Shown: piece by piece, positions 35,407-48,300 of the stretch | How the letters are laid out: every line of letters begins with the position of its first letter | Numbering within the stretch: position 1 is the first letter of the stretch | DNA from: Larix kaempferi | Taxonomy: Eukaryota; Streptophyta; Pinopsida; Pinales; Pinaceae | DNA: 64,000 nt | NCBI GenBank assembly: GCA_027924585.1 | Contig: BSBM01000361.1 | Location: forward strand, 63,641,501-63,705,500 | Direction: 5' to 3' | Notes under the pieces: generated by a model | Seen by the model: only the letters and a program-made list of their open reading frames with translations | Told to the model about the DNA's origin: nothing | Database searches by the model: none | Program-made: the position numbers and the translations under genes

Positions 35407-38216
35407 GTAGCTTTGCACGAGAAAAAGTTGGTTAGATGGAGTTTCGAGGGGGATGTCCAACACTACACCAAACTAGGGTGCAGCCTGACGGGGCCCCGAG
35501 GTCGCTATCTAGTGGTTCCCGCTTTCTCTAAAGAATTTCCCCACACAATTCAAGTTTCGTGACACCGGATTTTCGTCGGTTTAAGGGAGTTAATTTTATT
35601 AGATATGAGTTGCTTTATTAAATGTTGAACTTTAAAAATTGCAATAAATTTGTTTCTTATTTCCCAGAGCTCAAGCAAATCCTGCAAGGGGAAAGAGCAT
35701 ACGCGGCCTATGCTAAATGATTTGTTCCAATTCAAGACTGTAAGTGCAAGTACAGTGGTAGTTAATTGTTAATGGCAAGAATCTCTTGTCCACATGCTGC
35801 TTTGCCAGGCAAGCCCTTACACAGCGTAGTACTTCAGGACATCAAATACCAATCTTAATTATTGTAAAATAGTAAATTGTAAGATTTTTAAAACTGTTGT
35901 GAAATAACAGAATGCGGACGTAAAGGGATTCTCTAATTACTACATTGTTAGTCTCTTTTCCCTTTCGGTACTTCGGGAGAGCACAGTGGGTAAGTATTTA
36001 GTTTACAAAAAATGCAAAGAAATAAAAACAAGTTAAATGTACTTTATCAAGATGAAATTACTCTAATATAATAAGCAAACTAAACTCAACTAACAAAAAG
36101 CAAACACACAAAGCAGATACAGGCTTCCCCGGATGGGGGAAGGGGGGTGTGGGCACTGTGTAGCCCACTCGATTTTTTAATACAATTTACAAAGTGCTAA
36201 AAGATAAAAATGCCTTTGATCCCTATAAATCTGGATCAGGGAGGCTTACAATAAATTACAAGAGAAAAGAAGACCAAAAATATGGTGATCTCTGGAGCCC
36301 TAAATGGCTAAATTTGCAGAGATTTGGCCAAAATCTCTCCCTTTCCTTCCGTCAGATCTAAAAACCAGCAAACTAAGATTTACAATATTAGTAGGTTAGT
36401 TCAAAAAATAGATTAAAAAATATACAACTTGGTACTTGGAAAATATTCAATAAAGTTTGCTACTACAAGTACTAAGATAAAGACAGATGTAGATTTATGA
36501 TAAAACTTTTGAACGAGAACTATTCTAGATCTATCTAAGAATGCAGCAAGAGATTTATAATGAATCTATGGATTAGATCTACTTGCTTTAAAACAAAGTA
36601 AAAAGAAAGATTCATTGTTTGAAGGATGGAAAGAAATAGAACCAAGCCTCAGCTTGAGGGATTGGAAGATCAAGAATGCCTGCAACATGACGAATGTTAA
36701 CAAAATGATGAAACCAAGCACTGAAGTTGGAAGAAGATGCAACCTAGCTCGACTTCCTTGTTCAGCTTCCTATCCTTCATAGTCTCAAGAAACACTTGCA
36801 AAGAGAGGGATCAAGTCTAGTATATCAATTAGAAGAAACAAGAAGGGCATTAGTACAACCGAATACACATGCTGCTTCTAAAACTCTAACTAACCAAATA
36901 TAAATAAGCAAATAAAAGACTATGAATGCTTACTCTATGGGCTCAAAGGCCTTCTTAAGCTAGATCAATCCACGATTATATGCAAGAGCAAAAAGAAACT
37001 ACACTCGGTATTACCTCAACCAAGAAATGCATGCATCAAGAATGGACAAATTGCAAGCATGTACACCTCCAAAGCCTTTCAATGATATTACTCAACAAAA
37101 TTACAAGAGTTACAAGAGCATAGGTTCAATGTTTCCATGCCGAAAGATGGAGCTTGACCTCACTTAAATAGATTTTTGAGAGAAGGGGGGGGAATTAGAG
37201 CAAGAGGGCGCATGAGAGAATTGGGGAGTTGATCTCTACTTGATTGAAGCCTTGATTGGATTTTGATTGGATGAGGTGGGCGCCACCTCAACAAGAGGTG
37301 CACCCCCTCTCTTGGATCTTCCACCCAACTATACAAAACTCGCCACATGAGGAAATGTGCCTCTCTCATGAGGGAGGGTGCATCCTCTACTGAAGACTAA
37401 CTCGCCTTAACTCAGATCCTGATTGAAATCACCAAAATTTGATTGATTTGGCCTCTGATACTGATCCACAGTTGAACTAAATCTTCACTGAGACAAAATT
37501 CATTTGATTGAGGAATTTGATTTTCTCTCATATCTTTATTTTTTATTTTTTTATTCTCTTTTATGATTTTTTGAGAGAATTTTTATTTTAGTGATTAGAA
37601 ATCACTCAAATACTTAGGAAAGTGGGTTTAGGGGTAATATGGGTGCTCCAGGTTAGAAACGAGTACCCCCATGGTGAATTTCACCTCCTAACCACTTTTC
37701 TATGAGATTTTCAATTTTTACAATTAAAACATTAAAAGATAGCCCTATTTGCAGGAAAAAAAATTATGTCAAAAACCAAAAATAAAACCTATGGGGACCT
37801 AGTACATGTCCATGTGACGCATTATTGATGGCTAGCATGTTAAAATACATAGAACCCTAGAATTTAATAACCTCCCAAGGTTTAGCCACCAAGGCGGATA
37901 CTCCAGCTTTGGAGTTGTGAGTGAAAAACTCATAAATTATGCTTCGCTGAAAAGCAATGCATAATAACTAAGGAAAAAACACTCTAGATTACCACATTGA
38001 TGTACAAACCTAAGGCAAGCCAAGTCTGTTACAAAAAATACCATGCTAGCCCAACTTATTACAATTCCCCATGCGGCATGGACATGCAATGTTTTGAAAA
38101 ATGGGCCGAAACTGGTGGCTGAACTTCTGAATGCTAGCAATTAACAAGTACACTGCTTCAATCTTTGTCAACTCACTTGACAACCAACTAAGTACAACTT
38201 AGGTGGTAACGGAGTG

Positions 38217-38555
38217 GACTGGGGTTTGAACCATGTGCCAACTCAAGTATGACTTCATGCTTTCGACTTGTGAATGTTACTTTGACTCATGCATAAAAAT
38301 AATTGAAGGCGTATTAGTCTGCTGTCCCAACTTCTTTATGACAGAATGATCTTTCAACTATTGTTTGACGGCTGTATATGTGAGTCTAATATCTTCCCCT
38401 TTAAATTCTTCCAATAGAGCATTTGGGCACCAAGTTTCACGCTTTATTTTCTTCTTACCACATTCTTTCTCTATTACGGCCTCAAATTCTTAAAAAGTAT
38501 TGAAATCCTGAGCCTTTTCCTTATATAACCAGCAATGAATATGTGATAAAGTACG
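38217..38555 (-). pseudogene. Degenerate copia integrase fragment (host layer)
   Basis: On the minus strand about 38550-38340 reads YKEKAQDFNTF-stop-EFEAVIEKECGKKIK. It fits the copia integrase core stretch that lies between the DDYSR region and the second catalytic Asp (compare KESKEVLSEFKEFKAQVKN in C1). After this the similarity fades into EEFKGEDIRLTYTAVKQ. Several stops. It is the oldest recognisable coding trace in the window, predating A2, C1, A3 and B4. The remainder (38217-38340) shows nothing. Confidence 0.4.
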
Positions 38556-41500
38556 TGTTATCACACAACTTGTAGTTGTCCCAAAAGGTTATCCTATCCA
38601 GGATGGTAGAGGCGTTGGACAACTAAAGCCGTGACCCAAGAGATGCCATGGTTCCCAAGGTAAATGGTTGTCACGTTAACCGAGGCACTCTTCACTTTAG
38701 ATCTAGCCTAAGCAAGACCAAGGGGGAGACCCTAGTTAACCTATGAAGGCTAGCAAACCTACTCAAGACCTCCTAGGAAAATGTGAAATGGAAAGGGGAA
38801 GATCAAGAGTGAATGGATCTAGATCTAGGAAAGGTAAGTGGACATATGGAGTTAGGGCTTGGTTGAGGAGGCTTATGGAAGGGACAAATGCTCAACCATG
38901 CATAAATTATGCCACTTAGGGGTTTAGTTTAGTAGATCTAGATAGATCTAATGCCAATCAAAAGAACCCAAGTGGGGCCCACCCTTAAAATATGGAAAAT
39001 GAGTGAAATGGGGCCCACAAGGCAAAATCAAGGGAGGAATGGCACTAGAAGGGTTGTTATTCAATGGATCTAATGAATTGATGAGGAACAAGCAATACCC
39101 AAGTGACAAATCTGGAGGAATCCCACCTACCCAAAAGTGTGACCTCCCTTGGAGAGGCCCAGTGCCTTAGATCAGGGGGTAAATGGAGTCGGATGCCCAC
39201 CAAATTTGGTCTCCAAGGTTTATTAATTATTAGTGAGGTGGGTTTTAATTATTAAGCCCAAGCAATCACTAGATCTTATCAGATCTAAAATCTTGGGTTT
39301 TAAAATGAGGGTTTGAGATGACCAATGGGTAAAATGCATGAAACAAGATACATACCTTGTCGAACATACCTCGAAACCTTGCGGCCATCTTGCAAATTGA
39401 AAATATTTCCCAAGTGAGGCAATCAAGAATGAGATCCATGTGCTCCAAGTGAAATCACTATCCCTCCAAGAAGACAAGTGCGCCCTTTCCCTGCCAAAAA
39501 TGATCTATATGAGAACCAATCTAGCATGAAAATAACTATAAAGATGAAAAGATGAGACAAAGAGCATCAACTATGTCACGAAGAAACAATAATGATACTC
39601 CCTGAGACAAAAGGTCGATCCAAAGGTAAGATATGGGGTTTCCCCATAATAGGGTCCCCTCAAGTCGTCCTCCTCTTCACCCACACGGCCTCCCTGCAAA
39701 GAAAACGTTTGAAGCACGAGATCCACAATGATAACACAGAGAAAAGATTGTATATTCAACTTGCAAGAGCATCCAACAAAGCTAGAGAAGTAGATCTGCA
39801 AATGTAGTATTTTATTCCAAGAGTTCAAGAGCCCAAAGATGCCTTTACAATAGGGGGCCTCTTCTTTAAATAGGAGGAGAGACCAAAACCCTAACCACTT
39901 TACAAACGAGTGGTGGAGATCAAAAGATAAATACAATACAGTCAACGGCTAAGATGAGCCAAAACAATATAACATGGATCAACTCACTAGAGCGGGTGCG
40001 CACTCACTAAAAATGGCCCTAGGGGGGGTGCGCACCACATAAAAATGACTATGCCAAGTGTATACCACATAAAGTGACTAGGACAAGTGACTAGGAGCAC
40101 ATGGTGGGGTTGGGAGGTCTCATTATCCTTCACTAGCATCACCCCATGGCACAATGATATAACTGTGACTCAATAACATGTCCAAGTGACTAAATGATCA
40201 AATCATAGCCCCCCTCAATGAGAGAATAATACATCAAATCACAACCCAGAGAGTGTGTGGACCCCACTGAATGCTGCAAGCTAATCTGGAAGGAGTGGGA
40301 TACATCACAGATGATCTCTGAACAAACCTCATGCCAAAACCTTGTCTCAATAGCCCAAATCGATTTCCTCAATGACCTATTTATCCCATTTTTATTCCAC
40401 CTGAAAACCATCAAAATGCCTGTAACTCACTGCCTGATGCCCAGCACAAAATCTAATTGTACCATCATGTCTGGAGAAGGGGTAATATGGTAATAACAAG
40501 TGGTTGGAACACCCCTCTCCTCTGTAGCGCCCTAGGTAAATGTGCTAGCTCAATGCAACTGCTGGACATCCCATTTCTGCATGGCAAAACCAGTTGAAAG
40601 TGGAAATCTGACCATATCATCACTGAGTCTGAGAGTGCCTAAAACTGATAACTGAGTGTATGAATGGACTTAGAAGGTCCAAATCTACTAAAGATGAGCA
40701 CCCATACACCCTATGGCATCCTATAAGATCATCTGTAGCCTCAGCCATACCCAAACAATAATAAAATAAATGGTTTGGGAATAATAATAACAATAAAAAA
40801 ATACATCAACCATCATCTGAAACCTGTGTCCACTATATGGAATCATCAAAGGTGCATCAAAGGACCATAAATCATCATCATATAGCATCATTGGTCCAAC
40901 TCATCACGGATCCCAAGGTTGACTTGGTCAAACTAGATTTGACAGGTCAACACTGATCAAAATATGACCCAGGCTAGAAGAGCTTGTTGTTGCAAGTGCA
41001 AATGGTTAACGCATGTTCTTTTAATCATTCCCATAGCAAGACTTAAAGTATTAAGCATCATTTCATTGGCAGTTAATAGATAATTATATCGAGCATAAGT
41101 TTAAATAATCTACTTACAAAAGAACCTCAAGGATATACTCATTTTGTAGACATGATCATTTTGCTAGCAAAGGGTGAGGGTGAAGAATGAAAGGCTAGGA
41201 CAAGGGGATGACTTAACTGACTCAACACTGTGATACTTTGGATAGGGGAAAGGGAATACACACTTAAGCATATGTCGGATAATAAACACACAGGGAATGG
41301 CAGTGTCTCACAAATGGGATAAGTTGTTCAAAGGAATGCTTATTCAACCTTGGCAAATGTCTACAACTCACATCCAAGTTGTATGGGCTCTGTGAGGATC
41401 TTTTCTAGAACCGCCATGGACTGGGTGCCCGGCTAATCATAACTTGAGGTTCTAGGGGACACTTAGAATTAGTTGTCCCTTACTCCATCTCACATCACAA

Positions 41501-42592
41501 CTCGTGGGCTCCGTAAGGAATTAATCATTACATTCATTTCCTTGGCCAACAATCTTTGGATTTAGCATTTATTTAACCACTGCTTCCTTCAGGCCTATAT
41601 GACCCTTTTGGGGATTTTGCATGTGCTTAGAAGCACAATACTAAAGCTTTCATCCAGGGTGCTTTTTAGTTTCCATTTCATTTCATTTCACAATCCTTTT
41701 GGGGATTTTGCATGTGCTTAGAAGCACAACTACTCAAGCTTTCATCCAGGGTGTTTTTCATTTAAGTTTCTATTTAATTTCATAGCCCTTCTTTCATTGT
41801 GCTGAGAAGCACAGTTTTTAAAGTATTTTCACGGATTTAACAATAATTTCCATATGCAATGATGGTAGTACAATTTGCTTCAGGTTTTAGCCAACACAAC
41901 TCAAGCAACTATGGGGACTTTCTACAATCAAGACCAAACATCGGGGCAACCGACTAGATTGATCAAGGTATCAAATCCAACTCAACATAGGGTAAGTTAT
42001 GTTACCAACTCAGAGCCGAGACACAAACTAACAGGGATGCTATACAACATAGAGGCAAAAGTGGGGAGGTCCTCCATATCACAAGCTGAGGTGTAAGTCA
42101 AGGTAAAAACCATAAGTGGGAAACATAACGGATGGATGGGGAAAGTGTAGGTGGTGCCTAAGCTAGCAAGCCATAAAGGTGGGAATGATCATGTCCACAC
42201 TCCTAGGAGGGTAAAACCACGAGTATAAAACAAGAGCTTCTAAATGTAAGTAATGCAACCATTTAGATAATCAATAACCATATTCATTTCATACAAATAT
42301 ATTGTCAGATCACAACCACTAGATACTAAGTAAAGCTATCAAAATGACCAAAAGAGCAAGATAATAAAACCAATGCACATCATATATCTGCTGGGCCATA
42401 TACCTGTACCTGCTATCAGGACCATCAATAAACACTGTTGCTGAAACTTTGGGCACTGCACTGCTCTATATGGGATAAAAGGTCATCTCGGTCATCAAAT
42501 CTGAGGTCAAGAGGCTCAGCCTTGGCATAAGGTCTACTGCATGTTTGATCTGGGGTTGCTCTGATGTGTGAGTGATCATCAATAATACTGCT
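38556..42592 (-). mobile_element. Family-B LTR B4 (minus strand), cut by A4
   Basis: The plus strand begins TGTTATCACACAACTTGTAG, as in B2, and stays alignable with B2 up to GAGTGATCATC..ATAATACTGCT, where family-A LTR A4 starts. About 115 bases of B4, including GTGATAACA, should therefore lie beyond the window. The left TSD copy is GTACG at 38551-38555. The reverse TATA-like box is at 39865-39872. A duplicated stretch, GGATTTTGCATGTGCTTAGAAGCACAA, occurs at about 41604 and 41703. No coding region. Confidence 0.88.
39865..39872 (-). promoter_or_regulatory. TATA-like box of LTR B4
   Basis: Reverse-strand CCTATTTAAAGAAGAGG, matching B3. Confidence 0.4.
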
Positions 42593-45313
42593 TGTTACCA
42601 ACTTTTTGTACCATAGTTGGATTATCTGAAGAGTCGCCATTTGACAAACATGATGAATGTTTGTACTCCAGTGTATCAGATGATCCAGCATTTGTGCCTA
42701 GCGAATTTTGGCTAGTCAGTTTTGTTTTTCAGTCAACATGACCATGGCCCCACGGGGTTTGTAATAAAGTGTGCTAGTAGGATTTTGAGTGTCTCGGTTC
42801 CCCATGACTTGATTAAGCAACTAAGGTATTCCAGGTTGTTTTTTCCCTTGTCAATTATACTTTGCCTGTAGCCGAGCTATAATCGATGAGGTTTTCTCCC
42901 ACTTCCTCCAAAGTTGGAATGCCCGATTTTGAAAATTTTAGCCATGGGGGGTTATTAGAGTCCAACTGATGTGTATAAGCCTACTAGACACTATTAGAAT
43001 AGGTTTTCGTCATGTCCTAGGTCCCTAGAACCCTCAGAAAAGTTTTCGAAAAAATTTTACCGGGTCCTCCGGTTTTGGGTTTTTAATTATTTTTTAAATT
43101 TTAATAAATTTTTCCATAGTTTAAATGGAAAAATTTCAATTTGTAATATGTCAGACATCCGGGATCCGAATTCAGTGATTGAAGGCTCCAACCTTAAGCC
43201 AAAAATCATTCATGATCCCCCGGACCAGTTTATCCTAAGTTTCGGATGTCAATTCAGCCTCATAATTAATAATTTCTCAAAAAACCATTTACAGAGAAAT
43301 TATTAATTAAAATATTAAAAATGAATATTTTGGAGATAATCCAAATCTCTCCAGAATAATCCAAAATGAATAAAATAAAAGGCTAATTGACATGGCACTG
43401 GGCATTAATGAAGGTTCCAGTCATCTCCAATCAACTTCAATGAAGTATCCAGTCAACACAAGTGATTAACTCCAAGAGAAATTCGCTCCATGCATGCAGA
43501 ACTTGATTTAGTGATGTGGAGGAGTTATTAAATGAGAATGGGGTTGGTTTTGAGTTGCATTGAATGGAAGTGGGGGCGCCTTGCCTAGGTGGAGGCCACC
43601 TCCCACTCTCAACTACCAAAGATCTAAATCGAATATGAGTTAAACTCCAAGCCAACTACCATCATCCTCATGTGTTCTCTCTTGTGCTCACGTCAATATC
43701 CTTTGGAGCTCGAGTTTTACATGTGGCAACCTTCTATATGATGGTGGAGTTTCCAAGATAGGGATGGGGGGCTCCTTGCCAAGGTGGAGGCCACCTCCCC
43801 ATCCACATAGACTCCAAACTCGAGTTGTAGGGTGGGATTAACTCCAAGCTATGTGTTGATTAGATTATGATTGAGATTTGATTGGTAATTCGAATTGTGT
43901 CAAGTGCCATTGGCTCTTCTTCATGCCAATTAGACTTAGGTGATAGGTATGTTTAGTTTGCTATAAAGAGAGGCAATTTGGGCTCTCTCCACATGGATAT
44001 TTTGGTGTAAGATTACTCTGCACAAATTGTAATAAGCTTTTATGCTTTGTATTGAAATAAAGATTCGACTTTGGAGGTCCATGAGCTCTCATTTCTTGGT
44101 GTGATTTCATCTCTTGTTGAGGTGACATCTTTTCTAAACACATCTCTCTAATTTTGCAAAGTGTTTGATCAATTGCTAGCTTAGGAGGGCTATCTTTAGC
44201 ACAATAGAATAGCCATTTGTAGTTTCAAGTTGGTTGTTTATGCAAAATTTATCAAGATCTAAGTGGGCATGAGTAGTCGATTATACAAAGTGTTGATTTG
44301 ATCTTGATCTTTCTAACATACTAGCATTGTTGATCTCACTTGTTTGGTTGAGTTGTATGTGTTGTGATTAGGTGTTACTAAAGTGAAGAAGGATAAGAGC
44401 TCGGTTGCATCAAACCAATGCTTCATCTTCAAGCTTGGAATTAACATCTTGTGTTTGCAGGATCTACAAAGTCTCAAGTCTTTCATCTAAAGAAGGCTAG
44501 GAAGAGCTCTTCTCAAATATTTCATCAACAAAAGTTACATCTTTCAAAACTTGGTTACTTGGTCCTAAGGCTTATCTCCTCAAGCCCCTCTCCATTGCTA
44601 GTCTCCTTCACCCATTTGTTTTCTTCCCCTTTGAGCCTCTCCTCAAGCTCTTGTTTTTTGCCTCATCCTCCCATTCGTTTTTGCTCTCTAAAGCCTCACT
44701 CCTCCTTCCCTCATTCACTCTTCCATTCTTTCTCCTTCTCCTTTCCCTTTCATTTTTTGGCCTCTCCTACCTTGCTATCTCTTCTCCCTTCTTTTCTAGC
44801 TCCTCCATCCCTCTTCCGTCCATCCTCATTGAGTGGCCCTAAAAATTACAAAAAACAAACAAAAACAGTGTTAAGTATTGGTTAGTGTGTAGATCTCATG
44901 CTTTGAAAAGTTAATAGTTAGTTTCTTTTCTCATACTAGTTTTGTCTTAAAAGAAAAAGTAAAAAGTTTTTAAGTGCTTGACATAGTTAGATCTCATTTC
45001 TAGCATTTCTAATATTTGTTTGTTTGCTGGTGCGTTTTCACTTTTAAAAAATTTGAAATTGAATCTCACGCTATTTTATACTTTAGATCTCATTTTGCAA
45101 GCTTAGACTTAGCTAGTTTCAAAGTTTATTTTATTTTTCTAATGCTAATGGGTGCATTGTTGAGTGTTTACTAAGCTTGTGTAGGTATCTTTCAAAAGGA
45201 AGAAATACTTGTGGAGACAAGACTCAAAGAAGATAAAGATTATAAATCAAGGAGAAGACTTAAACCAGATTAGAACCAAAACCACTCTCCTTTGTAATTA
45301 GCCATTTAGGGCT
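42593..45313 (+). mobile_element. Divergent family-A LTR A4, cut by element E
   Basis: Starts TGTTACCAACTTTTTGTACCATAG, comparable with TGTTATCACCTATTTTGTACAAATAG of E. It contains GTTATTAGAGTCC and CCTAGGTCCCTAG, the GGCGCCTTGCC..GGTGGAGGCCACCTCCC segment (about 43573 and 43770) and a polypyrimidine block (44570-44830). It stops at GTAATTAGCCATTTAGGGCT, which matches A2 near 10150, so roughly the last 1.5 kb should continue after the E 3' LTR. The left flank CTGCT (42588-42592) is its expected TSD. The 144-residue frame at 44451-44885 derives from the polypyrimidine block. Confidence 0.85.
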
Positions 45314-48300
45314 TGTTATCACCTATTTTGTACAAATAGTTGAACTTTCGATGAGTCGCCAGTTTATGGAACATGATTCATGTTCATCATCAGCATTCAG
45401 AAGTTCAGAAGTCAATTTCAGGGCAATTTTGCCCCATTTGTAATAACTGCATGTTCATACCCCCATGGGGAAAATGTAAAAAAGTTGGTCTAAACGGGGT
45501 CCTTTTATAAAAGACTCGGCTATCCGTAGGTTTAGCCATTTGGAGGATTCTCTAGAGTGTTTTTTCCTTAGGAATTATGCGCTACTCATCAGTGGCGTAT
45601 AATCCCTGAGTTTTTCACTCAACCCTCCAAAGCTGGAGTATTTCCCATGGTGGTCAAAACCTAAGGTGGTTATTAGAGTCTTGTGTCTAGGATTTTTACG
45701 TGTTAGCCATCTCGATTGAGTCATATGAACATGCACTAGGTCCCCTAGGAGTTTCGTTGGATTCCGAGAAAAATAATTTTTTCCATAAATTAGACCATTT
45801 TTTAATGGTTTAATTAAAAAATTTCAAGAAGTGATAAAAACCTCATCCAGAGGCGAAATTGGGCATGGGGAGGCTCGTTTTGACGCTCAGAGCATCCTCT
45901 TCACCTTGGCACCTTCATTCTTCAGTTTCCAGGCAGTTACATCACCCCAGGAGCAGTTTTGGCTAAAAATGCATCATTTTGACATTTAATTGCCAAAAAT
46001 GGACAAAATGCACTAAAGTCCAAAAATCAAATAAGTCAAAATTCATTAAAATAATCCATGGAAAGGGTTGAGTATTGATTTTAAGTGGTGTACGACCCAC
46101 TTAAGTGATTAAAGGCACGTGCAAATTAAAAGTTTGGATAGCAAATTGGATTCAAGTGATAACGTGAGCATACATCCACGTGGGTCATGTTCGCATGGGG
46201 TATGAGTGAGGGGCCCATTCTAAAGTGGTGAGCTACCACTTATAAGATTAAAACCATATGCTAATTAAAGTTTGGAAATATTTCTAAGAGAATGACGTGA
46301 GCCATTTAAACCGTACAGATTTTAGCCTTCACGTGGGAGCTTAATACATGGGCATCACGATTTGGTTATGTGGCACTCGTGTTATGGATTGTTGAATATG
46401 TATTAATGGCTATGGTGGGTGCATCCTAAGATTGTGGCCACATCACAAGCTTGGAGCTCGAGCTAACTCCAATCTATCTCCCTCAATCCTCACGCATTGC
46501 CTTGAAGCTCACGCATATCTTCCAAAGCTCACGTTTTTACTAAGGTGGAAGCTCGTGGATGGTTGATGGAGTTTCCAAGAGAGGGATGGGGGGCGCCTTG
46601 CCAAGGTGGAGGCCACCTCCCCATCCTCATTACTCCATTTCGATTTCGTTGAGGGGGATCTCCACTCCAAGCCCATCATGGATTGGAGTTCGACTTCTTT
46701 TGGCTCCTTCTATCATGCCAAGTTCGATCTAGGTTTTGTGTACTTAGTTTTTATATAAATGAGATGCCTTTGGGCACTCTTATGATGGATCTTTATGCAT
46801 CGAAATTCTGAGCAATTGTATTTGAAATTATATTTAATGAAGTTGTGACTTTGGAGGTCAAATTCTTGGGGGCTCTTGGTGGCCATGCTTCATCACACTC
46901 TTGAGGTGATATTGTGTCATTTTTTCATATGTTTATGATTATTTAGTTTTGATCTATATGCTTAGAAGGCTAACAATCTAGCACATGCATGTATATCTTC
47001 TCTATTCGCTTAAATCATATGTTATTTGCAAGTATTGCTAATGGTTTTGTGAGCTTTTGCAGGTTCTCCTTCACCCCAATTTTTGGCCAAAGATCTCTCT
47101 ACTTGTTAAGCACTAGCAAAAGAGGAGTCTCTTGCTTCACCATCAACTACTTTCAAAAAACAAACTTCTTGGTTCTAAGCTTATATCTTCAAGCCCATAT
47201 TCACTAGATTAGCTTTCTCACCTATTTTGTTTCATCCATCTCCTCATCCTTGCTCTCGTCCATCTAGCCTTCTCTAGCTCTCGTCCCATCCATTCCTTCC
47301 TCCTATGGTCCCATTCTTTCCTCTAGCTGCTGCCCTTGTCATCTATTCATTTTCAGTCCCTTTCTCTCCATCAATACAGTCTGCTGCCTTATCTTTCTGC
47401 TGCCCTTACCATCTTCCACTGCTGTCCATCATCTGCATTTTGCAGCTGTCCCTTGTCCCATGTTTGGCTGTCATCTTTTCCCTTTCATCCACTTCAAAAT
47501 TCTGCCCTTAAAACACTTCAAAAAACAGTCAACAGTTTTGTAAAGTTCAAGTTTGGTTAGTGTAGATTCATTTCATAAGTATAGATCTTGTCTTTTTGCA
47601 ATAGATTAGATCTTTAACATTTTTACTTAGTATTTTCTAGCTTATGCTTTGAAAAGTAGCATTAGGGCCTTAGATCTCATGTCATAGATTTCAAAACTTT
47701 GCATTGGAAAAATTATTTTTGCATATAGGTTAGATCTTAGTTCTTGCATTTGTTTTTTAAAGTTGGATTTTGACTAATATCTAATGGGTACATTGTTGAA
47801 ATGAGTTTGAGCTTGTGTAGATCTTTTTTGAAGGAGGATAAAAGCTTGATAAGAACAATACTCTAAAGAAAGAGCAAAGTGCATCTAAGGAGAAGACTTG
47901 AACCACAATAACAAATCTTGTATACTCTCATTTTTGTAATTAGCCATTAAGGGCTCATAAAGTATTGTCTTTGTTGAGTAGTTCTTTTTTCTCTCAAAAG
48001 ACCTTTCAAGGGCTTCATCCCCAAAGGCACTTGTAACCGTTTAATAAAATTTTCAAGTCGAGGAGGCTCCACTTTTTGGTCTTCTTCCCCATTTGGGGAA
48101 GAGTGTTGGGTTTGTTTGGTTTGCTTAGTTTAGATCTTTACAATTCTTGTCATAGAATAATTTGTTTTTATTTTGTCACTTCTCTTCCAAGCCTTGACCA
48201 GAGAAGAGCTAACTTTGGAATTGCATCCCAAAGGCCACATAACTTTGTGGTAGCTTCTCGTTCCCCCATCAGCTTCTTGTGGACATCCAGCTAGCTGGAA

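Larger units (their letters stand above)
30362..38211 (-). mobile_element. Solo LTR A3 (divergent family A, minus strand), interrupted by B3
   Basis: LTR parts 30362-30869 and 35412-38211 total about 3.3 kb. The plus strand starts TGTTGCCGCTGGATGCGC, homologous to the reverse of the A2 tail. It ends AGGTGGTAACG, where the final A of the expected CA/TG terminus is mutated to G. The TSD is perfect, GAGTG at 30357-30361 and 38212-38216. The tail motif is present as GACCAGTGTCATGGGGTC (about 30698). No coding region; it has fewer similarities to A2 than A1 or E do. Confidence 0.88.

Noticed and set aside
44451-44885. 144-residue plus-strand frame
   Set aside because: Same polypyrimidine block of family-A LTR A4; no start context, no conserved protein between copies.
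46989-47207. 72-residue frame repeated identically at 62351-62569
   Set aside because: Identity is due to the two LTRs of one recent element, not to protein conservation.
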